A DNA stretch of 28,684 nucleotides, taken from the NCBI GenBank assembly GCA_009193035.1, contig SWDT01000153.1:1-28684 (forward strand), in the 5' to 3' direction. The position numbers and the translations under genes are program-made. Positions 11,643 through 21,759 of this stretch are shown piece by piece; the first letter of the stretch is position 1, and the number at the start of each line of letters is the position of its first letter. The DNA comes from Halicephalobus mephisto (Eukaryota > Nematoda > Chromadorea > Rhabditida > Panagrolaimidae). The notes beneath the pieces are model-generated. The model was given only the letters and a program-made list of their open reading frames with translations, was not told where the DNA came from and did not search any database.

Positions 11643-11870
11643 ATGTTTCAGGATTTCTCACAAAAGTGGTCCCGGAACGAAAAAAAAACCAAAATTCACA
11701 TTTAGGGACATTTTTCCTCATAAGTCTCCGGGGGCCCCACTTTTTTCCCCTAATTTTTCTTCTATCTGATGTAGAATTCGATGAGGATTCGGAATCTGTT
11801 GTCAAAATTTCTTAAATCAATGGAGTGAAGAGGAGAAAACTCAGAAAAACTACATTTTAAAGCAGTTTTT
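11620..11870 (-). repeat. Third, internal copy of the TIR segment
   Basis: It is in the same orientation as the right TIR at about 14580-14830 and inverse to about 11040-11280. It shares TTTCAGGATTTCTCACAAAA, the GGGGCCCC block and ATCTGATGTAGAATTCGATG. Differences suggest an older divergence than that between the two outer TIRs. Confidence 0.8.
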
Positions 11871-12036
11871 TACTCATAACTGTTTTTAAATCATAGTTAA
11901 ATATATTAAATCATATATTATTATATTCAGCATTAAATTCTGAGTTGAATAGTATATAACATATTGAATCAAGTACCTGGAGTTTTAAGAAAACGTAAAT
12001 TCTAAATGTTGATATTTCATAATTGTGCGTAGATAT

Positions 12037-14347
12037 TAGTGAACCCACTAGAACGAAAATTTGCATTTTGTATTGTATTTGTATTTTTTATTTTGTATTT
12101 ATATTTGTACGTGTATTTTTACGTGAAAACAATTGTACAATTGTATACAATTGTATATATTATGTTTTGATGAGGATTAGGGTTCACGTAATAACGAAAA
12201 TTTTATTAATCACAAAAAACGCTGATTGCAGTAACCAAGAACACGTGCGTTTAAAGTTGCTTCAGTAATGTTGTTTCGTCTGTGGTCCGTGAGCCAGGAT
12301 GTGATAGAAAAAACTCGTTCAGACTTTGCTGAACTTGGTGGACATCAAGGAATTTGATCGCCACTTCATAGATATTTGGAGTTGTATTCTTCAGATAGTT
12401 CATGAAGGTGGAAAAATTCATTTCATCGATTTCTTAGCAAAATAAAGATCAAATTCAGAGACAGTATTAGAACAAGGCGTACGGGTGTTAAATGTCAAAA
12501 AGTTTTGATTTTTTAGAACATGTTCACTGTACTCAACTATAGGATTATATTCATTCAAAAATACTAAATAGTTAATTTTGATAAACAACTAATATTTACC
12601 TGAAATTTCAATTCTTTCATACCAGCTTCCTTATGTTTTCGGATAAGATATCTCTCGTGTCAGGATCCAACAGAGAACACATTGGAAATATTGGGTAAAT
12701 AAACTGGATTCTACATCAATCATCCTATTAAAACGACGAACTAAATCTTTTCGAAGATTTCCACCAATTCTTAAGATCATATCTCAAGCTTACCTAATTT
12801 AGTTATTAGCTTGCTTTCATATATAAAACTCACAAGATTTTATAACTGTTGATCTAAATTCAGTATTGTAGGTACTAATTTAGACAGCAGTACGGAATCT
12901 CCTTCTAGTAAAACTGTGGCTTCGTAAAAGGTTCCAATATTGAACATATTTGCATCAACCACTCTTTTTCTACTTGGAAATCCCAGTCAATTCTTTACAA
13001 ACTAATTTGACTTCTTGAACAGTTGTAAGAGTCTTTTGAAACATAAGCACATGGTATTAAATCTTGTAGGTACAGATTGAATAAGCTGTTTTTTAGCCAA
13101 TTCTTGAAGTCAATTATGTGCTCTTTGAGATTTGAAGAAACTTCTGAATTAATTTCGTTATCCTAGATTTTTGAATGATAAAATCATCATTCCGATTCAA
13201 CAAACTAAAAATAAATAGACTTTAAAGATAAGAAAAAGTAAACCTACTGTAAAACCAATTGTAAAGAATGACAACTGCATCCTAACCAATGCTCACCGAT
13301 AATAATCAAATCCGTTTCACTTTCAAGAGTACTTCTTGAGGAATCACCAACGGGCTAACGACAAATCAGGATTACAGAAAGCCTTCTTCATTGACGTCGC
13401 ATTATCAGTGACGACAAACGATATCTTTTCTAATGGTACATCAAACGAGTACAGCATGGACTTCGTAGATTCTTTAATTGTTTCATTATCATGAGAGATT
13501 ATACCGAAAATTCAAGGGTAGTATATTTTCGTTCATTCAAAAGATAATGAGCATTCACTGTCAGATACGAGGCGCTGCAGTTCTTCTGTGTTCAGATGTC
13601 AATACAGAGATGAATTTTTCTTGCTTGTTTAAGTTCGTCACGGAGTTTACTACAAATCTCTGTAGTCAGTCTATATAAGTCTTCTGTCAGTGTTGTTCTA
13701 CTAGACAAGTTGCCTTTTACCAATTTCCGAAACCATACATTTTCAAATACATCTAGTGTAATTGAAGAAGAAGCATAAAGTCTAGCTGCGATCTGTCGTA
13801 TATTTAGTTCTCCTTCTTTCTTGGTAATGTCATAAACACTAAAAAAAATTATTATGAAAATCATATATAAAATAACTTACGTATTATCCAGCAGTCGAGT
13901 TTTCTGAAATGTATCATAAGCTTCCTTATGAAAATTCAGCAAATGGGCAATCATATTGGTTGAGTAGCCATTTTTTGAATTATAGCCGCAATTTGCAACA
14001 TTGCAAACTGCATCGCCATCCACTGAATTAAAATACTTCCATATAAGATGACTCTTTATCTTCGGCATTAGATCTTACTTTAGACAATAGAATAACGAAT
14101 TAGAATAAAAAATCAACGAATAATCAATATTTTGAATGAATCAGCAGTTGTTGAAATCAGTAAAATTATATGATAGTGCGTTCCCACGAAGGCATTCGTG
14201 GTAGGACCTCACAATCAACAAAGATGAAAATACAAAATACAAATATTTTATTTTGTTTTGTAATTGTATTTTGTATTGTATTTTGTATCGTAAATTACAA
14301 TACAAAACAAATATACAATTGTATATTTTGTTTTAGTGGGTTCACTA
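12037..14347 (-). mobile_element. hAT-family DNA transposon, 2311 bp, degenerate
   Basis: The ends are TAGTGAACCCACTA on the left and its inverse TAGTGGGTTCACTA on the right. They are flanked by an 8-bp duplication, GTAGATAT at 12029-12036 and CTAGATAT at 14348-14355 (7 of 8 match). Eight-bp duplications, subterminal repeats (TTTGTATTGTATTT and its inverse near both ends) and a BED-finger transposase are all hAT features. It sits inside the long-TIR element, so it arrived later. Confidence 0.9.
12225..14068 (-). pseudogene. hAT transposase with BED zinc finger, inactivated
   Basis: Exon 1 at 13881-14068 starts MPKIKSHLIWKYF and carries a BED finger: C-x4-C (VCNVANC), then H-x4-H (HLLNFH). 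A 42-nt intron with GTAAGT donor and TTTTTTTTAG acceptor leads to exon 2 from 13838. Exon 2 has the RQIAARLYASS region and reaches LCIDI, where hAT proteins usually have DIW; here a TGA at 13592-13594 replaces the tryptophan codon. Downstream, out-of-frame pieces still read VTDNATSMKKAF and GCSCHSLQLVLQ (the catalytic-core TDN and CxxH blocks). Near 12240-12290 comes DHRRNNITEATLNARVL, the C-terminal dimerisation region. Several stops and shifts show the enzyme is dead. Coordinates of the far end are approximate. Confidence 0.85.
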
Positions 14348-14502
14348 CTAGATATGATTATACAAGTCAAATTTAAGTTAATAACAAGAAATTATTGTCA
14401 TTTACTAACTAGATATTTAATTTTCTTTAAATTACACATTATCTGGATTTTTTCTACCAATTATAGTGGTAAAATATCAATTTCTCTTTAATGAAGCTAA
14501 GT

Positions 14503-14547
14503 TCCCCCATAGGGGGGTCGATTATTAAAAAGCAAGATTAATCGACA
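14503..14547. repeat. Imperfect palindrome near right TIR
   Basis: CCCCCATAGGGGGG is followed by TCGATTA, a spacer, then TAATCGA and CAACCCC. It could form a stem-loop just inside the right TIR. Part of it (the GGGG side) is shared with the left TIR inner border. Confidence 0.5.
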
Positions 14548-15102
14548 ACCCCATATAATCTGTAATGGAAAATGATTGTAGTTGAATTCTATTAAATACG
14601 TGTTTCAGGATTTCTCACAAAAGCGGTCCCGGAACGAAAAAAAAACAAAAATTGAAATTTGAAGACATTTGTTCTCATAAGTCTTCGAGGGCCCCACTTT
14701 TTTCCCTAATTTTTCTTCTATCTGATGTAGAATTCGATGAGGATACAGAATCTGTTGTCAAAACTTTTTAAATCAATGGAGTGAAGAAGGGAAAAATTCA
14801 GAAAAACACATTTTCGCAGTAGTTTTTTGATTCTAATTTTTTCAAATTTCATTCAAAACGTTTACTTTGCATATCATTAGACTCCGAATTAAATTTCACG
14901 TCGACTAATATATAACATGTGGGGATCCAACATCTGACGGCTTCAAACGGCATGCCTTCTGAATTTCGCAATAATGTTTCCACATGATTGTATGATCAAA
15001 ATTTCAACAAAAAATGAAAAATTTGTCATTTCGGCCCTCAATTCTCTCAAAAAACGCATTATATAGTTTTTAGGTTGATTCCACTGTCAAAAATACTAAT
15101 CT
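14548..15102 (-). repeat. Right long TIR
   Basis: Inverse partner of 10754-11304. It ends CAAAAATACTAATCT one base before the next element begins. Confidence 0.8.
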
Positions 15103-15103
15103 T

Positions 15104-16496
15104 CAGTGTAGTCCAAAAAATAGGCAACATTGGATTTTCTCGAAAACTAAAAGAGCTATGAATGTGCCGTTTTGAGGGTTGATAGTACTTGACATTAGTT
15201 ACTGTTTGGTAGTACGGTTACTTCCGAGGGTCCCGCCACGAAAAAGTTATTGCCGTTCTTAGAAACAAAATGCACTGTTTTTAGCCCCTTTTCTGCGCGC
15301 TTTCTCCTGTGACGCACAGGAGTTTTCAGAATCTGCTTTATGATTCATCTGAAACCCCATCCTTGAGACTACAAGTGCTGAGGGTTTCAGAATCCCAGCT
15401 CCACTGATGGCTTCAGGAGATCGATTTGAAGCCAAAAATTTTTTGGAATTTTTTTCCGACCGTCGACTTCCAGAAGCTGTCTACGGCTTCGACGGTGACT
15501 TCAGAATCTGAAATTGCACCTGAATAAACTTCAGGGTTTTTCTAATTTTTACACCGAAAATCGTCAGATTCTGAGGGGGTCGAAATTTCGATCCTTTGAT
15601 AACTCAACCCACTTCAGGTCAAGTACCGCCACCTTCAGAAAATCAGTAAAAATGAAGTGTAGAACAAAAAACGGATACGCTTATAGGGGTAATCGACCCC
15701 GCTGAATCCAATAGTGGTGTCGGATTTGCGATATTTCTACAGAGGAAATTTTTATTTTAATATTTGATTAAAAATAACAACAACAATAATAATCAGCTTT
15801 TAACAGTCGAATAATTGTTGAAAGTGTTTTCCAGCCCGGCTGCATGCTAACAACCGCTCCTTGAACTCACTGATCCAGCTACGGCAAATGGCTGGAGTCA
15901 GTTCATCCCAGGTTTCTCTGATAGCAACCCTCAACTCCTCCGGGGTTTAACTTTGCCGGCTTCCTTCCCTTGAGTTCGTGAGCTGTGATTTTCTGGAAGT
16001 GGGGGTACTTGACCTCCTTCCAGTAATTTAGGTTACCAGAGGGTCGAAAATCCGACGATTTTTGGCGAAGAAATCAGATTCTGAAGTTTCTTGAGATCAA
16101 GCCACCGTCGAAGCCGTAGACAGCTTCTGGAAGTCGACGGTCGGAAAAAAATTCCAGAAAATTTTTGGCTTCCAATCGATCTCCTGAAGCCATCAGTGGA
16201 GCTGGGATTCTGAAACCCTCAGCACTTGTAGTTTCAAGGATGGACTTTCAGGTGAATCATAAAGCAGATTCAGAAACCTTTTGTGCATCACAGGAGAAGG
16301 CGCGCAGAAAAGGGGCTAAAAACAGTGCATTTTGTTTCTAAGAACGACAATAACTTTTCCGTGGTGGGACCCTCGGAAGTAACCGTACTACCAAACAGTA
16401 GCTAATGTCAAGTACTATCAATCTTCAAAACAGCACATTCATAGCTCTTTTAGTTTTCGAGAAAATCCAATGTTGTCTATTTTTTGGACCACACTG
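15104..16496 (-). mobile_element. mariner-like element derivative with about 400-bp TIRs
   Basis: The left end reads CAGTGTAGTCCAAAAAATAG and the right end is its inverse (TTTTTTGGACCACACTG). The TIRs run about 15104-15510 and 16070-16496 with scattered differences, including an AAGCTGTCTACGGCTTCGAC block near the inner border. The right end is followed by TA; the left flank has lost or never had it. The centre carries a transposase C-terminus on the minus strand. The size and remnant suggest an internally deleted Tc1/mariner element. Confidence 0.85.
15800..15943 (-). pseudogene. Tc1/mariner transposase C-terminal remnant
   Basis: An open stretch of 47 codons ends in TAA at 15800-15802. It reads PEELRVAIRETWDELTP, then RSWISEFKERLLACSRAGKH, the pattern of Tc1-like transposase C-termini (LxxAIxxxWxxI...W...FxxRL.....G..I). 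Related coding continues upstream to about 16015 in a shifted frame (KYPHFQKITAHELKG). The DDE catalytic core is absent. It lies between the two long TIRs. Confidence 0.75.
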
Positions 16497-16807
16497 TAAA
16501 ATTTTTACATTAGTATAATATTATTCCCGGCCCTCGCTGATTGAGCTCTAGATTATTCGGAGCTATTTTGGTGCAAATTGTGAATTGCTTGATTTACCGC
16601 GAGTTGTCGGATTTGTTTGTCTTGACTCTTGGGATGGATGACTCAGGTTTTCCTCGTCATTGTTCTTCCAAAAATCAAGTGTTACTTTACTTCTGTGCAA
16701 AAAAATCATTTGGTCGAAAATGGAAGCAAAAGAAGGTCGGTGAAGCGGATCGCGAAAAATTTAGGAGATTCAAAATTGCAGCGTTTCTAAAGATAACGCG
16801 TTTTTAG

Positions 16808-17715
16808 ACTGATTGGACTGTCCGTGTGGAGGAGAGACCAGTCTACAAAGTCTAATTACGTAGACAGAGCAACTTCGCCCAGGAGCGTCGTCGAGTGGCG
16901 GAGCGAAGTTCTCGCGAACTCGTACAAAAGGCGGCCAACTCCCCGCTTTAGCAGTTTCCTCCCGAGCCCGATGTTAACCATGCCGATATCCGATCTTGAT
17001 CAACAAAGAAAATCCTCCCTCGTCAGGCAACCAAACATGGTCGAAAATGGGGTAAGAAATTTATTTTTAATTTAAAATATAAAATTGTGCAATAATTTCG
17101 AAAAAAAACTAAAAATATTTTTGAAAATTTTAGATCTTGATTGTGGAATTTTCGACTGGATTCTGGGAATTTTTAAATGGATCTGGAAAGCTTCAGAAGT
17201 TGTGATAGAATTTTGAGAATTTTTCCAAGATTCTAGAAGACTTCTGAAAACTTTTCTAAAAATTCTGGAAGACTTCTGAAAACTTTTTTAAAACTTCTGG
17301 AAGACTTCTGAAGCTTCTACAAGATTCTGGAAGACTTCTGAAAAATTTCTAAAAATTCTGAAGACTTCTGAAAAATTTTTAAAAATTCTGAAGACTTCTG
17401 AAAAATTTTCCCAAGATCCTAAAAAACTTCCATGGACTTTTGGAAGTTTCTAAAAATTTTCCTCATGTTCTACTGGATTTTGGAAGACTTCAGAAGTTTC
17501 TACAAGATTTTAAAAGTTTTCTGAAGCAACTTCAAGATTCCAGAAACTTGTATAAACTCCCCAAATATCTTTAAAAATTTCCGTAAATTGTGGTTTTTAA
17601 TTGGAACTGTTTTCAGAGCTTGTACGAGATGTTCAAAAGTGCCGGAGCCAACGTGGACTCGGAAAGACAGTACGGGTTCAACAGGGAACGCGCCAGGAAC
17701 CCCTTCGGTGCCTGA
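16808..17715 (+). CDS. Unrecognised gene, last two exons
   Basis: Exon 16808-17051 follows acceptor TTTTTAG, is open throughout and ends at donor GGGTAAG. Exon 17617-17715 follows acceptor TTTTCAG, is in the same phase and ends in TGA (17713-17715). Together they give about 113 residues. The first exon is rich in R and S (RRDQSTKSNYVDRATSPRS, then YKRRPTPRF), with three methionines and likely disordered; the last is more structured (SLYEMFKSAGANVDSERQYG) and ends RARNPFGA. A poly(A) signal AATAAA lies at 17892-17897. Base composition in both exons is clearly richer in G/C than the intron. The upstream exon is unresolved: a donor-like GAAGGTCGGT near 16735 would fit the phase in one frame. I do not recognise the family; a C-terminal tail of a larger protein is likely. 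Confidence 0.6.
17100..17570. repeat. Intronic repeats of TTCTGGAAGACTTCTGAA type
   Basis: Many imperfect copies of a roughly 20-30 bp unit with alternating TTC and GAA (for example TTCTAGAAGACTTCTGAA near 17230) fill the intron of the gene at 16808-17715. TTCnnGAA pairs occur repeatedly, as in heat-shock elements, but spacing is often one base too long. Confidence 0.75.
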
Positions 17716-17891
17716 GGCCCGCTTAGCTCCTTCAATTCTCCGATCTCATTACCTGAATACTGTATTCACTGCCATTTTTGTACATTCTGGAGATCCCGGC
17801 AGCATCAACGGAATACAGTAATCGATCGACTTTCTTTCATTTTTTGAAAAAAGTTTTCGATTTTTTTGATGAAAAAATGGGTTTTTTTTAA

Positions 17892-17897
17892 AATAAA
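17892..17897 (+). promoter_or_regulatory. Poly(A) signal AATAAA
   Basis: Canonical hexamer about 177 nt after the TGA of the gene ending at 17715. Confidence 0.5.
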
Positions 17898-17899
17898 TG

Positions 17900-18189
17900 T
17901 TTTCTGGATCTTCTTTGTGCTCTTTTTAGAGGGGTTTTGTTTTTGAACAAAGTATTTATTTCCCAAAAATAGTTGTCATCAAAGGACAAGTCCCGAGACC
18001 TCTGTGTAAAAGGAAAAATCGGCCTCCTACGCCAGATCGGCTCCATCATCCATCATTTTTGTTAAATTTAAATTGACTCATGTTATTGTTCGTTAATCGT
18101 ACTGCTATAAATATCAAAAATATTTGTAACAAAAATTCCAAAAAAAGCACCATGACGTGAGTTAGAAGTTTCCAATCGGGGATTCAGAA
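17900..18189. other. Unassigned; possible short exon at 17960-18055
   Basis: A patch at about 17975-18055 is richer in G/C and reads open on the plus strand (IKGQVPRPLCKRKNRPP). The minus strand also has a short start, and AATAAA near 17950. Neither could be joined to a gene. Confidence 0.25.
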
Positions 18190-18545
18190 TTGTGGAATTT
18201 CCATAATTTCAAAAAATTATTTAAAAAATATTTTTTTAAATTTTAATTTTTTGTTAAATTGTCTCACCACGAATTTTGAAAACTTTCCAGTTGAGATTTA
18301 AAAGTTGTAAAATTCACTTTTTATATAATTTCAAAAAATTATTTAAAAAATATTTTTTAAATTTTAATTTTTTGTTAAATTGTCTCACCACGAATTTTGA
18401 AAACTTTCCAGTTGAAATTTAAAAGTTGTAAAATTCACTTTTTATATAATTTCAAAAAATTATTAAAAAAATATTTTTAAAATTTTTATTTTTTGTTAAA
18501 TTGTCTCACCACGAATTTTGAAAACTTTCCAGTTGAGACCCAAAA
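18190..18545. repeat. 121-bp tandem repeat, three copies
   Basis: The marker GTCTCACCACGAATTTTGAA recurs at 18261, 18382 and 18503, exactly 121 bp apart. Copies differ by only a few bases, indicating recent duplication. Confidence 0.95.
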
Positions 18546-19480
18546 TTGCAAATTTTATTATTTATTTATTTCTAGATAATTTCAAAAGTATTCATTTTGT
18601 TTTGAAATCATTATTACAAAAATAAAAATATGTTCGATGAAATTCCAAAAAAATATTTCAAAATAAATTCCGAAATTTTTTTGATTGAGACCAAAAATTA
18701 TAAAATTTATGGTTTATGGAGTTTTGTGAAGTTTCAAAACTACTCAGTGAATTCCGAACTACACTATAAAAAATCAGAAATGTCTGTCTCGAAATTCCAA
18801 AAAACTGGCCTAAAGTTTCCAAATTTTTCAGATGGGATCAAATGTTGTTTAATATTGAAAATTTCGAAAAAAATTTCGAAATAAAAAAATTACTAATGTT
18901 TATTACAAAAAAAAATTTTGATGTTTTTCAAATTTTTCGATCGGTGTCAGGAAAAATGAAAATTAGTTCCGCATTTTTTGAAGGTTTCAAAATCGTTCGA
19001 TGAATTCCAACGCCAATGAAAATTAGTAATTTCTGTCACAAAATCCGAGAAATTTCTTCAGGTGGGGATCTTTAAAACTTCCTAATGGGGATTATAGAAG
19101 TCGATGTTTCCACAATTCTTAGAAATTCTAAAAACATTTCTTAAATTTTTAATAAAATTAAAAAATAAGAAATGTTTATAAAATTCCAAAACTTGTCTGA
19201 AAACGAATTTTTAATCTTTTCAGTTGAAATCGAATACTGTAGAAGTCGATGTTTACGTAGTTTTAGAAGAGCCTAAAAATGTTTACCGAATTTTGAAGCA
19301 TTTTCAAAATGAGAAATGTTTATAAAATTCCAAAACTTGTTTCACAACGAACTTCCAACTTTTTCCGGTCGAGACCAGAACTTTGAGAAATTGATATTTC
19401 TATAATGTCAGAAGGTTCTAAAAGCATTTCGTAAATTCCGGAATTTTATTCGATAATTAGTAATTTTAATCAGAAAATGC
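18546..19480. repeat. Decayed relatives of the 121-bp repeat
   Basis: Recurrent motifs resembling the unit (ACTTTCCAGTTGAGA-like segments near 18530, 19220 and 19355, and AAAATTCCAAAACTTGT near 19180 and 19330) suggest old copies of the same family. No gene was recognised. Confidence 0.5.
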
Positions 19481-19648
19481 AGAAAATTGCCGAAGATGAG
19501 GTGTTTGTTTACATTAAACATTACTAAAAATGAGTTTATTGTTTGAAATTGTTTGTAAATTTTGATTTTGTGCGACATAGGAATAAAATTAAAGTAAAAG
19601 TAAAAATGAGTTAGTAACCAGCGCTGACGAATAATGAATAACTCTCAG

Positions 19649-19928
19649 AAATTTCGTTCTTGACGAAACCGGACCGATTGATCAAGGTTGCCAAAAGAAA
19701 AACTTTGAACTCTCCGAAAACGATAAAATTTTTCTTTCACGTGAACGCATCTGGAACCCTCTTCAAGCTGTCGGATTTGGATTCTATGAAGTTTCCAAAA
19801 ACCGAAAATCATTCAAACACGTGAAAAACAGAAGAAAGCTATTTATAAAGGAATTAATTGAAACACATGATCAGTTCACGTTTTCGGGTGCATTCAGACT
19901 GCCCCAGGGTTTCCAGCTGGATATTTGA
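19649..19928 (+). CDS. Orphan 3' exon, unrecognised protein
   Basis: An open exon of 93 codons follows acceptor CTCTCAG and ends in TGA at 19926-19928; AATAAA lies at 19970-19975. It has no ATG at its head, so upstream exons must exist if it is real. The protein is well-mixed: FVLDETGPIDQG, ELSENDKIFLSRERIW, LQAVGFGFYEVSKNRKSF, KNRRKLFIKELIE, then TFSGAFRLPQGFQLDI. G/C content is higher than in the flanks. A possible upstream start near 19476 (MQKIAEDE) does not match the phase. I do not recognise the family. It could be a terminal exon of an intact gene or a relic. Confidence 0.5.
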
Positions 19929-19969
19929 CAGATTAGATTTTTCTTATCCGAGATTTATTTTGCAAAGGA

Positions 19970-19975
19970 AATAAA
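19970..19975 (+). promoter_or_regulatory. Poly(A) signal AATAAA
   Basis: Lies 42 nt after the TGA of the exon ending at 19928, a normal spacing for a worm 3' UTR. Confidence 0.6.
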
Positions 19976-20214
19976 AAAATCAAATTTCTACTGTAACGGG
20001 GATACAGTTGTGACTTCCAGTTTTTAGCTGCTGGAACAGACAAGTTTCTATTCATGGTTTCCTTTTTGGAGAGTTCGTAGTGTCTGTCTTCACGTGGAGA
20101 AAACGAACCAATTATGCAGACGAAAACAGTAAACATTGAAGAATGTGATTTTAGATGCCCACAACCGTTCAAGGATTAATAATCATCGGAATTTGAACTG
20201 TTTATATCAATAGC

Positions 20215-21400
20215 ATAGTTGTTGACATATCGATGGAACGAATATTCATATACCGATCAGTTGAATATTCACATATCGATGGAACGAATATTCATATATC
20301 GATCAGTTGAATATTCATATATCGATCAATTAAACATTCATATATCGATCAATTAAACATTCATATACCGATCAGTTGAATATTCATATATCGATGGAAC
20401 GAATATTTATATATCGATCAGTTGAATATTCATATATCGATGGAACGAATATTCATATATCGATCAATTAAACATTCACATATCAATTGAATAAATGCTC
20501 ACATATCACTCTAATAAATATTTATATTTCGATTACATGAATATTCATATACTGATCGTAGAAATATTTACATTTATTAATTACATAAACGATTGTCTAT
20601 CGATCAAATAAATGCTTATCTATCAGTAGAACGGGTATTTATACATCCATCAAAAAAGTATTTAATCAATGGAGTAGATAAATGTATATAACATGAATAA
20701 ACACTTATTTTTGGATGACGTAGATGTCTGTATATTGATGATATAAATGCATATGCATCGACGATGTGGGTGTCTGTATATAAATGATACATATGTTTAA
20801 GATCTATGACATTGATGCCTACATATTGATGATATAACTCCATATACAATTACGATGTGGATGTCTATATATTGATGATATAAATGCACATATATCGATG
20901 ATGTGGATGTCCATATATTGATGATATAATTCCATACACAATTACGATGTGAATGTCTACATATTGATGATATAACTCCATACACAACTATGATGTGAAT
21001 GTCTACATATTGATGATATAACTCCATACACAATTATGATGTGGATATCTATATATCGATAATATGAACGTTTGTATATCGATGATATAAATGCACATAT
21101 ATCGATGATGTGGATGTTCATATATTAACGATATAACTCCATACACAATTATGATGTGGATATCTATATATCGATAATATGAACGTTTGTATATTGATGA
21201 TATGAATGCACATATGTCGATGATGTGGATGTTCATATATTAACGATATAACTCCATACACAATTACGATGTGGATGTCTATATATTGATGATATAAATG
21301 TACATATATCGATGATATAAATGCAGATATATCGATGATGTGGACCTTTATACATTAATAATGTAAACAGATACATATTAATCATTGAAATGCATATGTA
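20215..21400. repeat. Satellite of about 23-bp units with 115-bp higher order
   Basis: The first part (20215-20500) alternates GAATATTCATATATCGATCA and GAATATTCATATATCGATGG forms, each unit about 23 bp. The second part (20690-21400) has units such as ATATATCGATGATGTGGATG. The marker ACTCCATACACAATTA recurs at 21021, 21136 and 21251, exactly 115 bp (5 x 23) apart. ATATCGAT-like palindromic cores recur throughout. Minus-strand open frames here are by-products of the repeat. Confidence 0.95.
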
Positions 21401-21737
21401 TATCGACGAAATGAACGGTTCTGTTGGTGAACTAACTGCTCATGTGTCAATTCAATAAATATTTGTAAATAAATCACATAAAGGGACAAATACTCATGAT
21501 GCGAGTTGGCAAAAACGATCTTTCGATAGATCTCATGTTTCTAGAAAAGACAGAAACATGTGAACAACCGTTAGAATTTATTTTTTTGATTTTTGATCCA
21601 CTCTTGGCCAAATACGGAATGCCAAAAATAATAAAAATAAAAATAAAAATAACTTTCAAAATTTGAAAAGGATCATCCATTTTGGGGGACAATCTGGGTC
21701 AACGGCCATTCTTTTCGTAAATCGATTTTTCTTGCAG
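21401..21737. other. Upstream flank of lipocalin gene
   Basis: Follows the satellite; moderately AT-rich. A polypyrimidine acceptor TTTTTCTTGCAG ends at 21737, just before the lipocalin start, and is a candidate trans-splice site. No other feature was seen. Confidence 0.4.
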
Positions 21738-21759
21738 AATAATTCTGGTTTCTCCGGGT

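Larger units (their letters stand above)
10754..15102. mobile_element. DNA transposon-like element with about 550-bp TIRs
   Basis: Sequence from 10754 inward is repeated in inverse from 15102 inward, with many small differences. Both ends start AGATTAGTATTTTTGACA, then TGGAATCA, a TTTTTTGAGA segment and a shared GGGCCC block. The interior holds a hAT insertion at 12037-14347 and a third copy of part of the TIR. No transposase belonging to this element was recognised, so it is probably non-autonomous. A target-site duplication could not be fixed because the right end abuts another element. Confidence 0.8.

Noticed and set aside
13478..13678. 66-residue plus frame in the hAT element
   Set aside because: Antisense to the transposase.
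16541..16807. 88-residue plus frame before the unrecognised gene
   Set aside because: Its stop overlaps the acceptor at 16806; no coding-like composition in the first half and no family resemblance. A short exon in another frame is possible but unproven.
20616..21236. Three overlapping minus-strand frames rich in I, Y, H and S
   Set aside because: They are translations of the 23-bp/115-bp satellite.
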